Shown here in pieces: positions 1-8,504 of a stretch of 64,000 nt of DNA; position 1 is the stretch's first letter, and every line of letters starts with the position of its first letter. The translations under genes and the position numbers were made by a program. The DNA comes from Microbacterium schleiferi (lineage in GTDB: Bacteria > Actinomycetota > Actinomycetes > Actinomycetales > Microbacteriaceae). The stretch is taken from positions 148,006 to 212,005 of the forward strand of contig NZ_JAJGNI010000008.1 of NCBI RefSeq assembly GCF_020781975.1. Reading direction: 5' to 3'. Below the pieces are notes generated by a model, which had not been told where the DNA came from, searched no databases, and saw nothing but the letters and a program-made list of their open reading frames with translations.

Positions 1-520
1 CGGCGTCCAAGACGGCTTCCGGTGCGACATGCGAGAGGTCGAAGAGCGCGATGCGCGCCAGTTGGGTCCGATACGCAATGCGCAAACGGACCCAGGCGGC
101 TTCCGACCCGTCGTCGGCGAATCCTCCCTGGACGCCCACTGCGGTCAGAAGGACTTCGCGAAGCTCCGCCTCGCTCGGGAGCCTGTCGGCGCCACCCTCG
201 AGCTGAATGATCTCATTCGGATGCCGGCCATAGAACTCGCCGAACCCGCGCGACGCGCCGAGCAGAAGCCACAGGTGCGACCACCGGCGCTCGTCGAAGG
301 CGGCGACCCGCAGTGCGTCGGCGTCGCGGCGCGCTACCCGGAGTAACGCCTGCAGTGCCGCGTCGGGATCTGCGGCGGCTGCAGCAGGGGCCGCCACGGA
401 TGCTCGGTCGATGCCGAGTGTCTCAGCCAGTTCCGCGAGCCCGGCGTCTGCCTGAGCAAGTTCGCTGAAGCCGACGCGCGCCAGGTCGGTGAGACCCGTG
501 GTCCGTTCGGTGGATGCCAT
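1..520 (-). CDS. glnE: GlnE, glutamine synthetase adenylyltransferase (N-terminal part, cut by window edge)
   Basis: This is the N-terminal 173 codons of a bifunctional glutamine synthetase adenylyltransferase/adenylyl-removing enzyme, which switches adenylylatable glutamine synthetase on and off in response to nitrogen. I translated the minus strand from an ATG at 520: it opens with a GLTDLARVGF-like start, then HLWLLLGASRGFGEF and AWVRLRIAYRTQLARIALFDL, the helical pattern at the start of the GlnE first nucleotidyltransferase domain. The catalytic DxD motifs lie beyond the window. It begins 17 nt after the stop of glnA2, the same order seen in Mycobacterium and Streptomyces, so the two are probably co-transcribed. 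The family call is firm; activity cannot be judged from this piece. Confidence 0.85.
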   Translation of the reverse strand, partial: MASTERTTGLTDLARVGFSELAQADAGLAELAETLGIDRASVAAPAAAAADPDAALQALLRVARRDADALRVAAFDERRWSHLWLLLGASRGFGEFYGRHPNEIIQLEGGADRLPSEAELREVLLTAVGVQGGFADDGSEAAWVRLRIAYRTQLARIALFDLSHVAPEAVLDA

Positions 521-537
521 CGACGGTCCCGGGCGCG

Positions 538-1875
538 TCAGAGCATCTCGAGGTTGCTCTTCAGCTCGTACGGGGTGACCTGTGCACGATACTGCTGCCA
601 GTCGCGGCGCTTGTTGAGCAGGACGTAGTTGAACACCTGCTCGCCGAGCGTCTCGGCCACGAGTTCGGAGTCCTCCATGTACTCCAACGCGTGGTCGAGG
701 CTCTGCGGGAGCGGCGCGTAGCCCAGGGCTCGCCTCTCGGAGTCACTGAGCGACCAGACGTTGTCTTCCGCCTCTGCCGGCAGCTCGTACCCTTCTTCGA
801 TGCCCTTGAGGCCGGCGGCGAGCAGCAGCGCATAAGCCAGGTAGGGGTTGGCAGCGGAGTCCAGCGCTCGGTACTCGACCCGCGAGGACTGACCCTTGTT
901 GGGCTTGTACATCGGGACGCGCACGAGGGCCGAGCGGTTGTTGTGACCCCAGCAGATGAAGCTGGGCGCCTCGTCGCCGCCCCACAGGCGCTTGTAGGAG
1001 TTGACGAACTGGTTCGTGACGGCGCTGATCTCGTTGGCATGGCGCAGGAGACCGGCGATGAACTGCCGCCCGACCTTCGACAGCTGGTATTGGGCGCCTT
1101 CCTCGTAGAAGGCGTTCACGTCCCCCTCGAACAGCGACATGTGCGTGTGCATGCCGCTTCCCGGCTGACCGCTGAGCGGCTTGGGCATGAAGGTCGCATA
1201 GACGCCCTGCTCGATGGCCACCTCTTTGATGACCGTGCGGAAGGTCATGATGTTGTCGGCGGTAGCCAGCGCGTCGGCGTAGCGCAGGTCGATCTCGTTC
1301 TGTCCCGGACCACCTTCGTGGTGGCTGTATTCGACCGAGATTCCCAGGTCTTCGAGCATCCTCACCGACCGGCGACGGAAGTCGTGAGCGGTGCCGCCGG
1401 GAACGTTGTCGAAGTACCCCGCGGAGTCGACTGGTTCCGGCCCCTCCGCGCCGTACGACGAGGACTTGAGGAGGTAGAACTCGATCTCGGGATGCGTGTA
1501 GAACGTGAATCCCGCGTCCGCGGCCTTTGCCAGGGTGCGCTTGAGCACATGACGCGGGTCGGCGACGGCGGGCTGGCCGTCGGGGGTCGTGATGTCGCAG
1601 AACATGCGCGCGGTCGGGTCGATCTCTCCGCGCCACGGCAGGATCTGGAACGTGGTCGGGTCGGGATGCGCGAGCAGGTCGGACTCGTAGGAGCGGGTAA
1701 GCCCTTCGATGGCCGAACCGTCAAAGCCCAGGCCCTCCGTGAACGCACCCTCAACCTCGGCCGGCGCAACTGCCACCGACTTGAGCGTCCCGATCACGTC
1801 GGTGAACCACAGGCGCACGAACTTGACGCCGCGCTCCTCGATCGTGCGAAGAACAAAGTCCCGCTGCTTGTCCAT
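538..1875 (-). CDS. glnA: Type I glutamine synthetase, GlnA2-like
   Basis: Cytosolic glutamine synthetase (glutamate + NH3 + ATP to glutamine), 445 residues, close to the usual length of actinobacterial GlnA2. Visible motifs include WFTDVIGTLKS near the N-terminus, EIEFYLL, the HHEGGPGQNEIDLRY metal/ammonium region, GMHTHMSLF, and NRSALVRVP for nucleotide binding. At the position of the adenylylated tyrosine of GSI-beta enzymes (NLYDLPPEE) this protein has DNVWSLSDSER, with Trp at about residue 374, so it should not be regulated by adenylylation. I chose the ATG at 1875 because GAGAGGA lies just upstream. A 25-residue longer in-frame start exists but runs through the preceding gene. It follows the SPOR-like gene by 22 nt and precedes glnE. 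Confidence 0.93.
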   Translation of the reverse strand: MDKQRDFVLRTIEERGVKFVRLWFTDVIGTLKSVAVAPAEVEGAFTEGLGFDGSAIEGLTRSYESDLLAHPDPTTFQILPWRGEIDPTARMFCDITTPDGQPAVADPRHVLKRTLAKAADAGFTFYTHPEIEFYLLKSSSYGAEGPEPVDSAGYFDNVPGGTAHDFRRRSVRMLEDLGISVEYSHHEGGPGQNEIDLRYADALATADNIMTFRTVIKEVAIEQGVYATFMPKPLSGQPGSGMHTHMSLFEGDVNAFYEEGAQYQLSKVGRQFIAGLLRHANEISAVTNQFVNSYKRLWGGDEAPSFICWGHNNRSALVRVPMYKPNKGQSSRVEYRALDSAANPYLAYALLLAAGLKGIEEGYELPAEAEDNVWSLSDSERRALGYAPLPQSLDHALEYMEDSELVAETLGEQVFNYVLLNKRRDWQQYRAQVTPYELKSNLEML

Positions 1876-1897
1876 GGAGGTCCTCTCGGTACGAACG

Positions 1898-2110
1898 TCA
1901 GTGGGCGGCGCTGCCGCCGGAACCCCAGGAGTCCTCGCGTGCTTCGTCATCAGCCCACGCGCGCGAGCGCTCCTTCATGATCTCCGGCGCGCGAGCTGCC
2001 TCTTCTGCGGTCTCGAACGGACCGGCACGGTCGACAGCGGGCGACTCGAAGCCCTTCTCTACCTGACCGGTGGTCAGGTTGTACCAGTACTTCTCGGCGT
2101 CAGCTGACAC
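1898..2110 (-). CDS. Small SPOR-domain-like protein
   Basis: A 70-residue protein read from a GTG at 2110, with GGGAG seven bases upstream deciding the start. It contains KYWYNLTTGQVEKG, then GPFETAEEAARAPEIM, and an acidic tail. The pattern of an aromatic-rich strand followed by GPF-TAEEA-A resembles the short actinobacterial SPOR-like proteins often found beside glnA; SPOR domains bind denuded peptidoglycan, but this one has no signal peptide or membrane segment. Its role is unknown. It is likely the first gene of the transcript leading into glnA2 and glnE, from a TAGGAT hexamer at 2142-2147 on the minus strand. Confidence 0.7.
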   Translation of the reverse strand: MSADAEKYWYNLTTGQVEKGFESPAVDRAGPFETAEEAARAPEIMKERSRAWADDEAREDSWGSGGSAAH

Positions 2111-2141
2111 GTCTGCTCCCTCGGTGGGTTCCGTTGACTCG

Positions 2142-2147
2142 ATCCTA
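2142..2147 (-). promoter_or_regulatory. Candidate -10 for SPOR-like gene/glnA2/glnE
   Basis: TAGGAT on the minus strand, about 32 nt before the GTG start. It leaves a short leader that includes the GGGAG ribosome site. No clear -35 is visible. It faces away from the ppgK -10 at 2171-2176. Confidence 0.4.
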
Positions 2148-2170
2148 CTGATCGGAGGCGCCGGGATGGG

Positions 2171-2176
2171 TAGGCT
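2171..2176 (+). promoter_or_regulatory. -10 hexamer of leaderless ppgK
   Basis: TAGGCT followed by exactly 6 nt and then the ppgK ATG. No ribosome binding site fits in the gap, so transcription would begin at or next to the start codon. The same hexamer and spacing recur upstream of def and holA. Confidence 0.6.
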
Positions 2177-2182
2177 GATCGC

Positions 2183-2980
2183 ATGGCATCTGACCTGACC
2201 CGAGCAGTGGGCATCGACATCGGCGGCACGGGAATCAAGGGGGGTGTTGTCGACCTCGAAGCGGGTGAGCTCGTCACCGATCGCATCAAGGTCCCCACCC
2301 CGCCCGGAGCCGAGCCGCCCGCGGTGCTGGATGCCGTCAAGCAGGTTCTCGAAACGCTCGAGGTGGCGGACTCGGATATCCCCCTGGGCGTTGCGTTCCC
2401 CGCGATCGTGAAGAACGGCAAGACCCTGTCGGCGGCGAACGTTTCGGAAAAGTGGATCGGCTTCGAGGCTGAGAAGTTCTTCGAAGACGGGCTGGGCCGC
2501 GACATCCATTTCGCCAACGATGCCGATGTCGCCGGCGTTGCCGAGGTGCGCTACGGCGCGGCGAAGGGTGTTGAGGGACTCGTCTTGCTCACCACCCTCG
2601 GCACCGGCATCGGCTCGGCGATGATCTACAACGGCGTCCTGATTCCCAATTCAGAACTCGGCCACCTCGCTCGCCCTGGCAAGGACAAGGATGCCGAGTA
2701 CTACGCGGCCTATTCCGCCATGGAGCGGGAAGAACTGTCCTGGGCAAAGTGGGCTAAGCGGCTGCAGTGGTACTACAGCCACCTCGAGTTCCTCTTCTCC
2801 CCCGACCTTTTCGTCGTGGGTGGCGGCGTTTCGAAGCACCCGGAGGAGTTCCTGCCGCTGCTGAAGCTCAACACCCCGATCGTGCCGGCGGTGCACCGCA
2901 ACAACTCCGGGATCATCGGCGCAGCTGCACTCTCGCTCGGGGTGATGCCGCAGCTCGCGCAGGCCACCGCCGCGCAGTGA
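2183..2980 (+). CDS. ppgK: Polyphosphate glucokinase
   Basis: ROK-family kinase of 265 residues that phosphorylates glucose using polyphosphate or ATP, feeding glycolysis in the cytosol. Residues 10-21 are the phosphate-binding loop GIDIGGTGIKGG; ANDAD at 111-115 holds the catalytic Asp; TLGTGIGSA at 138-146 is typical of actinobacterial polyphosphate-dependent members; ELGH follows at 158-161. The cysteine-rich zinc motif of repressor-type ROK proteins is absent, and there is no DNA-binding domain. It is a single gene, divergent from the glnA cluster and convergent with rnpB, and appears to be leaderless. Confidence 0.92.
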   Translation: MASDLTRAVGIDIGGTGIKGGVVDLEAGELVTDRIKVPTPPGAEPPAVLDAVKQVLETLEVADSDIPLGVAFPAIVKNGKTLSAANVSEKWIGFEAEKFFEDGLGRDIHFANDADVAGVAEVRYGAAKGVEGLVLLTTLGTGIGSAMIYNGVLIPNSELGHLARPGKDKDAEYYAAYSAMEREELSWAKWAKRLQWYYSHLEFLFSPDLFVVGGGVSKHPEEFLPLLKLNTPIVPAVHRNNSGIIGAAALSLGVMPQLAQATAAQ

Positions 2981-2987
2981 GAGGGCG

Positions 2988-3020
2988 GCCCTGTCGGGAG
3001 CTGTACGGCCCCGACAGGGC
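2988..3020. terminator. Bidirectional hairpin between ppgK and rnpB
   Basis: A perfect 11-bp stem (GCCCTGTCGGG / CCCGACAGGGC) with an 11-nt loop lies between two convergent genes, just after the ppgK stop and at the 3' end of RNase P RNA. There is no T-run on either side, as is usual in high-GC actinobacteria. Confidence 0.65.
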
Positions 3021-3382
3021 GAATGGGCCGGCCTGTACGCCGGGTTCTGTTCGGGAGCGCTGCTCCGTCGACGGTCATCTCTCTCGGCGACGCGTTGCCG
3101 CGCCGCTCTAGCGGCCTACCCGGGGACTCGGCGAGCCGCGTCATCATCCCCTGTCTGGCCTTGCTCCGGACGAGGTTTACCGTGCGGGTCGTGTCGCCAC
3201 GACCCCGGTGGTCTCTTACACCACCCTTTCACCCTTACCGGGACGAGCCCGGCGGTCTGCTTTCTGTGGCACTGTCTCGCGGATTGCTCCGGGTGGGTGT
3301 TACCCACCGCCCTGCCCTGTGGAGCCCGGACGTTCCTCGGCGTGGCACCGCCACGACGCGACCGTCCGGCCGACCCATTCGC
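3019..3382 (-). ncRNA. rnpB: RNase P RNA, bacterial class A
   Basis: Catalytic RNA of RNase P, which matures tRNA 5' ends. Minus-strand landmarks are GAGGAACGTCCGGGCTCC near the 5' end (P4 5' strand), GGTAAGGGTGAAAGGGTG in the middle, GGTAAACC, and the GACGACGGAGCAG-like region near the 3' end. The ends form a 14-bp P1 helix: GCGAATGGGTCGGCC pairs with GGCCGGCCCATTCGC, with one G-U pair. A TAGACT hexamer ends 7 nt before the 5' end, so transcription probably starts at the mature end. Confidence 0.93.
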
Positions 3383-3389
3383 ACCGCCG

Positions 3390-3395
3390 AGTCTA
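3390..3395 (-). promoter_or_regulatory. -10 hexamer of rnpB
   Basis: TAGACT on the minus strand, 7 nt before the first P1 base of RNase P RNA. It is the last of three similar hexamers (TAGACC, TAGACC, TAGACT) created by the adjacent tandem repeat. Confidence 0.6.
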
Positions 3396-3432
3396 CGCGG
3401 CGCCCCGCGGGGTCTACGCGGCGCCCCGCGGG
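3391..3432. repeat. Two 21-bp tandem repeats upstream of rnpB
   Basis: Two adjacent copies of a 21-bp unit reading GTCTACGCGGCGCCCCGCGG on the plus strand. Each contains the palindrome CCCCGCGGGG-like core, so each can fold into a GC-rich hairpin on RNA. They lie between the stop of the zinc-ribbon gene and rnpB, and could end the upstream transcript or bind a regulator of rnpB. Confidence 0.75.
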
Positions 3433-3450
3433 GTCTAGCTGCCGGCTGAG

Positions 3451-4182
3451 CTAGAGACCCGACTCCTCCGTGCGCACGAGGATGCAGCCGCACTCGGGGC
3501 AGGTGACGACAGACTCCGGCGCGGCGGCACGCAGCGCGCTGAGGTCGCTGCCAGCAAGCACCATGTGGCATCCGCCGCAGGTCTGTCGGGTCAACAGGGC
3601 GGCACCGGCGCTTCGCTGGGCGAGCTTGTCGTAGAGACCGAGAAGATCGGAGGCGACCGTGGATGCGACAGCCTCGCGGTCACGGGTCGCGGCAGCCTCG
3701 TCGGCCTGGGCCGCTGATACCGCCGCCTTCGCCGCGGCGCTGAGCGATGCGCCTTCTTCGTTGACCTCTCGAAGTCGAGCTTCGAGGCCGGCGACAATCT
3801 CTTCGGCAGCCTCCGCACGCTCCATCGCCTCGAGGTCGGCGTCTTCCAGATCACTCTTTCGCCGCGCCAGAGCCGCTAGCTCGTGCTCGAGGTTCTGCGC
3901 CTCCTTGGCGTTGGCCGAGTCGGCGAGCCGTGCCGTATCGCGGGCGATGCGGGCCTCGACGACCTTCAGATCGTCGTCGAGGCGACGCTGCTCGGCGCGG
4001 ACGTCATCGACGGTCCCCCGCGCCCGAACGAGGTCTTGATTCAGCTCGGTGCGCGCCTGCATCAGCTCAGAGATCCGCGCGGCCTGTTCGGGTGAACGCG
4101 CCGCTGCGGCGGCACTCCGGATGCGGGCGTCCAAGGCAGCGACCTCGAGAAGACGCCGCTGGTCGTCGGGACTCGCATTCAT
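3451..4182 (-). CDS. Coiled-coil protein with C4-type zinc ribbon
   Basis: A 243-residue soluble protein. Most of it (about residues 20-175) is a heptad-rich Ala/Arg/Glu coiled coil, such as DDVRAEQRRLDDDLKVVEARI, and the C-terminus carries CGGCHM and CPECGC, the four cysteines of a C4 zinc ribbon (zf-RING_7 type). Family members are tied to nucleic-acid or secretion roles without an agreed function. Homologues usually begin with a short M-x-ASPxDQR sequence, which matches the ATG at 4182. That ATG lies one base beyond the 3' end of tRNA-Val, with no room for a ribosome site, so translation probably depends on the processed tRNA junction. It reads toward rnpB. Confidence 0.85.
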   Translation of the reverse strand: MNASPDDQRRLLEVAALDARIRSAAAAARSPEQAARISELMQARTELNQDLVRARGTVDDVRAEQRRLDDDLKVVEARIARDTARLADSANAKEAQNLEHELAALARRKSDLEDADLEAMERAEAAEEIVAGLEARLREVNEEGASLSAAAKAAVSAAQADEAAATRDREAVASTVASDLLGLYDKLAQRSAGAALLTRQTCGGCHMVLAGSDLSALRAAAPESVVTCPECGCILVRTEESGL

Positions 4183-4183
4183 G

Positions 4184-4256
4184 TGGGCCCTGCCGGGATC
4201 GAACCGACGACATCCACGGTGTAAACGTGGCGCTCTACCAGCTGAGCTAAAGGCCC
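4184..4256 (-). tRNA. tRNA-Val (anticodon TAC)
   Basis: A 73-nt cloverleaf. The acceptor pairs GGGCCTT with AGGGCCC, the D arm is AGCTCAGCTGGTAGAGC, the anticodon loop TTTACAC holds TAC, and the T arm is GTCGG-TTCGATC-CCGGC. The CCA end is not encoded: the discriminator A is followed directly by C and then the ATG of the zinc-ribbon gene. A TAGACT hexamer ends 8 nt before the 5' end. Confidence 0.95.
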
Positions 4257-4264
4257 TCGAGGCG

Positions 4265-4270
4265 AGTCTA
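4265..4270 (-). promoter_or_regulatory. -10 hexamer of tRNA-Val
   Basis: TAGACT on the minus strand, 8 nt before the mature tRNA 5' end, so the transcript would carry only a one or two base 5' leader. The zinc-ribbon gene has no other promoter visible and probably depends on this one. Confidence 0.5.
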
Positions 4271-4348
4271 CGGGGCCAAAGCGGCATCCATGGTTTCGGC
4301 TGACCGAGCCCGGCCGCCTCGCCCGCTCCCACCGGATGCGGGACTCGC

Positions 4349-4354
4349 TAGGCT
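4349..4354 (+). promoter_or_regulatory. Candidate -10 for aceE
   Basis: TAGGCT in the 208-nt gap between tRNA-Val and aceE. It would give a leader of about 105 nt. No convincing -35 and no strong leader hairpin were seen in the rest of the gap. Confidence 0.35.
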
Positions 4355-4464
4355 GGGTCGTGGTCTGCCGTACGACACGCGCACGACCAGACCCTGCGAT
4401 GCTCACCCTGCAGCGCACGGCCGCCCGTTCGTGGCACACCCTGCCCGTCGAAGAAAGGTTTCAC

Positions 4465-7194
4465 GTGACCGTCAACGATCAGGATCCGTACTCGCAGGGA
4501 CCGCTCGACAGCGACCCCGACGAGACTGCGGAATGGCAGGAGTCCCTCCACCAGCTCGTCTCGGCCAAGGGCCAGGGGCGGGGCAGGGAAATCATGCTGA
4601 GCCTGTTGCAGACATCGCACGAGCTCCAGCTCAACGTGCCGCAGGTGCCAACCACCGACTACATCAACACGATCTCGCCGGATGCGGAGCCTGAGTTCCC
4701 CGGTGACGAGGAGCTGGAGCGCCGCTACCGTCGCTGGATTCGCTGGAATGCTGCCATCACGGTCCACCGCGCGCAGCGTCCGGGCATCAGCGTCGGCGGT
4801 CACATCTCGACCTACGCCTCGTCCGCGTCCCTCTACGAGGTCGGCTTCAACCACTTCTTCCGCGGCCCGGATCACCCGTCCGGCGGCGATCAGATCTTCA
4901 TCCAGGGGCATGCCTCCCCCGGAACCTACGCTCGCTCCTTCCTGGAGGGACGCCTGACCGAAGCACAGCTCGACGGCTTCCGGCAGGAGAAGTCGGCGGC
5001 ACCCAACGGTCTGCCGTCGTACCCGCACCCGCGTCTCATGCCGGACTACTGGCAGTTCCCGACCGTGTCGATGGGTCTCGGGCCGATCAACGCGATCTAC
5101 CAGGCGATGACCAACAAGTACCTGACGAACCGTGGCATCAAGGATGTCGGCGACAGCCACGTCTGGGCGTTCCTCGGCGACGGGGAAATGGACGAGGTCG
5201 AAAGCCGCGGTCAGCTTCAGGTAGCCGCTAACGAAGGCCTCGACAACCTCACGTTCGTGATCAACGCGAACCTGCAACGTCTCGACGGTCCCGTGCGTGG
5301 CAACGGGAAGATCATCCAGGAGCTCGAGAGCTTCTTCCGGGGCGCGGGCTGGAACGTCATCAAGGTCGTCTGGGGAACCGGCTGGGACGAACTGCTCGCC
5401 AAGGACACCGACGGCGCGCTCGTGCACCTGATGAACACCACGCCGGACGGCGACTTCCAGACCTACCGTGCTGAAGACGGCGCATTCATCCGTGAGCACT
5501 TCTTCGGCCGCGATGAGCGCACGGCGGCGCTCGTTAAGGATTGGACCGACGACGAGATCTGGGGCAAGCTGCGCCGCGGTGGCCTTGACTACCGCAAGGT
5601 CTACGCGGCCTACAAGGCGGCAGTCGAGCACAAGGGCCAGCCCACCGTCATCATCGCCAAGACGATCAAGGGCTACGGCCTCGGTCACCACTTCGAGGGT
5701 CGTAACGCGACCCACCAGATGAAGAAGATGACGCTCGAGGATCTCAAGCACTTCCGCGACTCGATGCGTATCCCCATCTCGGATGCCCAGCTCGAGGAGA
5801 ACCCGTACCTGCCGCCGTACTACAACCCCGGACCGCAGGACGAGACCATCCAGTACATGATGGAGCGCCGTCGGTCCCTCGGCGGGTTCCTCCCCCAGCG
5901 CCGAACCTCGCACACCGCGATCACGCTGCCGGGCGACGACGTGTATGCCATGCCAAAGAAGGGGTCGGGTACGCAAGAAGTCGCCACCACGATGGCGTTC
6001 GTGCGCCTGCTCAAGGACCTGCTGCGCGCGAAGGGATTCGGCAACCGCATCGTGCCGATCATTCCCGACGAGGCACGCACCTTCGGGATCGACGCGTTCT
6101 TCCCGACGCAGAAGATCTATAACCCGCACGGCCAGAACTACACCTCGGTCGACCGCGATCTGCTTCTCGCCTACAAGGAGAGCCCGCAGGGTCAGATCAT
6201 GCACGTCGGCATCAACGAGGCCGGCGCGCTGGCCGCGTTCACCGCCACGGGCACGTCCTACGCAACGCACGGCGAGCCGCTCATTCCGGTGTACGTCTTC
6301 TACTCGATGTTCGGGTTCCAGCGGACGGGCGACGCGCAGTGGGCCGCCGGCGACCAGATGACGCGCGGCTTCGTGATCGGCGCGACCGCGGGACGGACAA
6401 CCCTGACAGGTGAAGGTCTCCAGCACGCCGATGGCCACTCGCACCTTCTGGCGTCGACGAACCCGGCCACGGTCTCGTACGACCCGGCATACGGGTACGA
6501 GATCGCGCACATCGTGCAGTCGGGCCTGGAGCGGATGTACGGCGGACACCACCCCGACCCCGACGTCATGTACTACCTCACGGTCTACAACGAGCCGCTT
6601 GTTCAGCCTGCGGAGCCCGAGGGTGTGGATGTCGAGGGCATCGTGCGCGGCATCCATCGCATCTCCACCGCCGAGGGTGAGGGCCCGCGTGCCCAGCTTC
6701 TGGCATCGGGGGTCGGTGTGCCGTGGGCGCTCGAAGCCCAGCAGTTGCTGCGCGACGATTGGGGCGTTCAGGCCGACGTGTGGTCGGTGACGTCGTGGAC
6801 CGAACTGCGCCGCGACGGCCTCGCCGCCGACGAGCACAACTTCTTGCACCCCGAAAACGAGCCCCGCCGCGCGTACATCAGCGAGAAGCTGCAGGACGCC
6901 GAGGGCCCCGTGGTCGCCGTCAGTGACTTCATGCACGCCGTTCAGGATCAGATCCGTCCGTGGGTTCCGGGGCGTTTCGCGACGCTCGGCGCCGACGGCT
7001 TCGGCTTCTCGGACACGCGTCCGGCTGCGCGACGCTACTTCAAGATCGACGGCCCCTCGATCGTGGTGCGCACGCTGCAGGCGTTGGCCGAGGAGGGAGC
7101 CGTCGATCGGGCCCTTGCCGGCCAGGCGATCCGCAAGTATGACCTGCACAACGTCAAGGCGGGCACAAGCGGAAACGCGGGCGGGGAGAGCTGA
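4465..7194 (+). CDS. aceE: Pyruvate dehydrogenase E1 component, homodimeric type
   Basis: Thiamine-diphosphate enzyme of 909 residues that decarboxylates pyruvate and passes the acetyl group to E2, making acetyl-CoA. The TPP/Mg motif begins at [12 protein letters not shown] and runs to [22 protein letters not shown] and the C-terminal transketolase-like regions match the AceE family of actinobacteria, which are about 910-920 residues. The GTG at 4465 was chosen because AAGAAAGG precedes it at normal spacing; a 43-residue extension is open but has no ribosome site. The next gene, fasR, starts 10 nt after its stop, so acetyl-CoA supply and fatty acid synthesis control may share a transcript. 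E2 and E3 are not in the window. Confidence 0.96.
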   Translation: MTVNDQDPYSQGPLDSDPDETAEWQESLHQLVSAKGQGRGREIMLSLLQTSHELQLNVPQVPTTDYINTISPDAEPEFPGDEELERRYRRWIRWNAAITVHRAQRPGISVGGHISTYASSASLYEVGFNHFFRGPDHPSGGDQIFIQGHASPGTYARSFLEGRLTEAQLDGFRQEKSAAPNGLPSYPHPRLMPDYWQFPTVSMGLGPINAIYQAMTNKYLTNRGIKDVGDSHVWAFLGDGEMDEVESRGQLQVAANEGLDNLTFVINANLQRLDGPVRGNGKIIQELESFFRGAGWNVIKVVWGTGWDELLAKDTDGALVHLMNTTPDGDFQTYRAEDGAFIREHFFGRDERTAALVKDWTDDEIWGKLRRGGLDYRKVYAAYKAAVEHKGQPTVIIAKTIKGYGLGHHFEGRNATHQMKKMTLEDLKHFRDSMRIPISDAQLEENPYLPPYYNPGPQDETIQYMMERRRSLGGFLPQRRTSHTAITLPGDDVYAMPKKGSGTQEVATTMAFVRLLKDLLRAKGFGNRIVPIIPDEARTFGIDAFFPTQKIYNPHGQNYTSVDRDLLLAYKESPQGQIMHVGINEAGALAAFTATGTSYATHGEPLIPVYVFYSMFGFQRTGDAQWAAGDQMTRGFVIGATAGRTTLTGEGLQHADGHSHLLASTNPATVSYDPAYGYEIAHIVQSGLERMYGGHHPDPDVMYYLTVYNEPLVQPAEPEGVDVEGIVRGIHRISTAEGEGPRAQLLASGVGVPWALEAQQLLRDDWGVQADVWSVTSWTELRRDGLAADEHNFLHPENEPRRAYISEKLQDAEGPVVAVSDFMHAVQDQIRPWVPGRFATLGADGFGFSDTRPAARRYFKIDGPSIVVRTLQALAEEGAVDRALAGQAIRKYDLHNVKAGTSGNAGGES

Positions 7195-7204
7195 CGACCC
7201 GGCC

Positions 7205-8422
7205 ATGACAGCGCATCCCACCGACAAGGCCGAGACTCTGGCGTGGCTACGCCGCATCTCGGGGGATCTCGCGACCGCGACGATTCAGCGACTCGAGCAG
7301 AGTCTGCCCTGGTACTCGGAGATGCCGCCTGCGCGTCGGTCCGCGGTAGGCCTGGTCGCTCAGGCGGGAATCACATCCTTCATCCAGTGGTACGACGATC
7401 CGCAGTCGACGCCCTGGATCGCCGCCGACATCTTCGCCGCCGCGCCCCGCGAGCTGTTGCGCAGCGTGAGCCTGCAGCAGACGCTTCAGCTCATCCGCGT
7501 CTCAGTGACGGTCACGGAGGAGCGGATCGCGAGCAAGAGCGAAAGTCTGCGTGAGGCGATCCTCCTCTACTCCCGGGAGGTCGCGTTCGCCGCGGCCGAC
7601 GTGTATGCGCGAGCCGCCGAAGCGCGGGGACTGTGGGATGCACGTCTTGAGGCCCTCGTCGTGGATTCGATCCTCACGGGCGAGACCGACGAGGAGCTCC
7701 CGAGTCGGATTGCCGCACTCGGATGGCATGGTCACGGCGAAGTCGCTGTTCTGGTGGGCACGACGCCGCCGCAGTTCGACGTCGACCAGCTGCGCCGAAC
7801 CGCGCGCAAGCTCGGCGTGGATGTTCTGATCGGCGTGCAGGGGTCGCGACTGGTTCTGGTGATCGGGCGGTCGGAGCCGTCACCACGGGCGGAAGACGCG
7901 GAGCAGGACTTGCCCTTCCCCGAGATCGCTCGTCGCCTCGAGCCCGGCTTTGGGCCGGGCTACCTCGTGCTCGGCCCCGCGGTGCCGGCATTGGTCGATG
8001 CAAGCATGAGCGCGCGGGCGGCCCTGGCCGGTTTTGCCGTTGCCCGAGCGTGGCGGCATGCGCCACGGCCGGTCGAAGCCGACGATCTGCTGCCCGAGCG
8101 CGCCCTCGCCGGCGATCCGTTGGCCAAGCAGACCTTGATCGAGCGCATCTACCGTCCGCTTCATGCGCATTCGACGGATCTGGTCACGACCCTGTGGAGC
8201 TACCTCGACAACGGCCGGTCGCTCGAGGCCACCGCGCGTGAACTGTTCGTACACCCCAACACGGTTCGGTATCGCCTCAAGCGGGTCTCGGAGGTCATCG
8301 GCTGGGATGCCACGGGTCCCCGGGAGGCGCTCATCCTCCAGACTGCACTCATCCTGGGATCGATCGGCACGGAGTCGGTGCGTCGCCGACCTGCCGCGCT
8401 GCACCGCCGCGTGTCAGCCTGA
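7205..8422 (+). CDS. fasR: PucR-type regulator, FasR-like, of fatty acid synthesis genes
   Basis: A 405-residue regulator. The N-terminal half is helical (KAETLAWLRRISGDLATATI). A central GGDEF-like/PucR core follows, and the last 70 residues form a CdaR/PucR helix-turn-helix: YLDNGRSLEATARELFVHPNTVRYRLKRV. In Streptomyces coelicolor the gene in this exact place, directly before fabD, is FasR, an activator of the fab operon, so the symbol is given by synteny and family. It sits between aceE and fabD, 10 nt after aceE and 82 nt before fabD. A malonyl-CoA or acyl signal is not deducible from the sequence. Confidence 0.82.
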   Translation: MTAHPTDKAETLAWLRRISGDLATATIQRLEQSLPWYSEMPPARRSAVGLVAQAGITSFIQWYDDPQSTPWIAADIFAAAPRELLRSVSLQQTLQLIRVSVTVTEERIASKSESLREAILLYSREVAFAAADVYARAAEARGLWDARLEALVVDSILTGETDEELPSRIAALGWHGHGEVAVLVGTTPPQFDVDQLRRTARKLGVDVLIGVQGSRLVLVIGRSEPSPRAEDAEQDLPFPEIARRLEPGFGPGYLVLGPAVPALVDASMSARAALAGFAVARAWRHAPRPVEADDLLPERALAGDPLAKQTLIERIYRPLHAHSTDLVTTLWSYLDNGRSLEATARELFVHPNTVRYRLKRVSEVIGWDATGPREALILQTALILGSIGTESVRRRPAALHRRVSA

Positions 8423-8439
8423 GCGTGTAGACGCGCGAC

Positions 8440-8455
8440 AAACGAATGCGCGTTT
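8440..8455. promoter_or_regulatory. Inverted repeat before fabD, candidate FasR operator
   Basis: AAACG-AATGCG-CGTTT lies in the 82-nt gap between fasR and fabD, flanked by CGAC and TCTCG that partly extend the symmetry. Position and dyad shape suit a regulator site for the fab genes; assignment to FasR is inference from gene order. Confidence 0.3.
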
Positions 8456-8504
8456 TCTCGATCAGAATCTCCAGAATGACCGCTCGACACGCTGGCAGGA
8501 TGGG

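Noticed and set aside
3391..3432. Possible CRISPR repeat pair
   Set aside because: The two 21-bp units are directly adjacent with no spacers and no cas genes are near.
4348..7257. A 969-codon open frame on the minus strand
   Set aside because: It is the mirror of aceE. GC-rich third codon positions keep the opposite strand open; the product has no recognisable domain and is full of Arg/Val/Asp runs.
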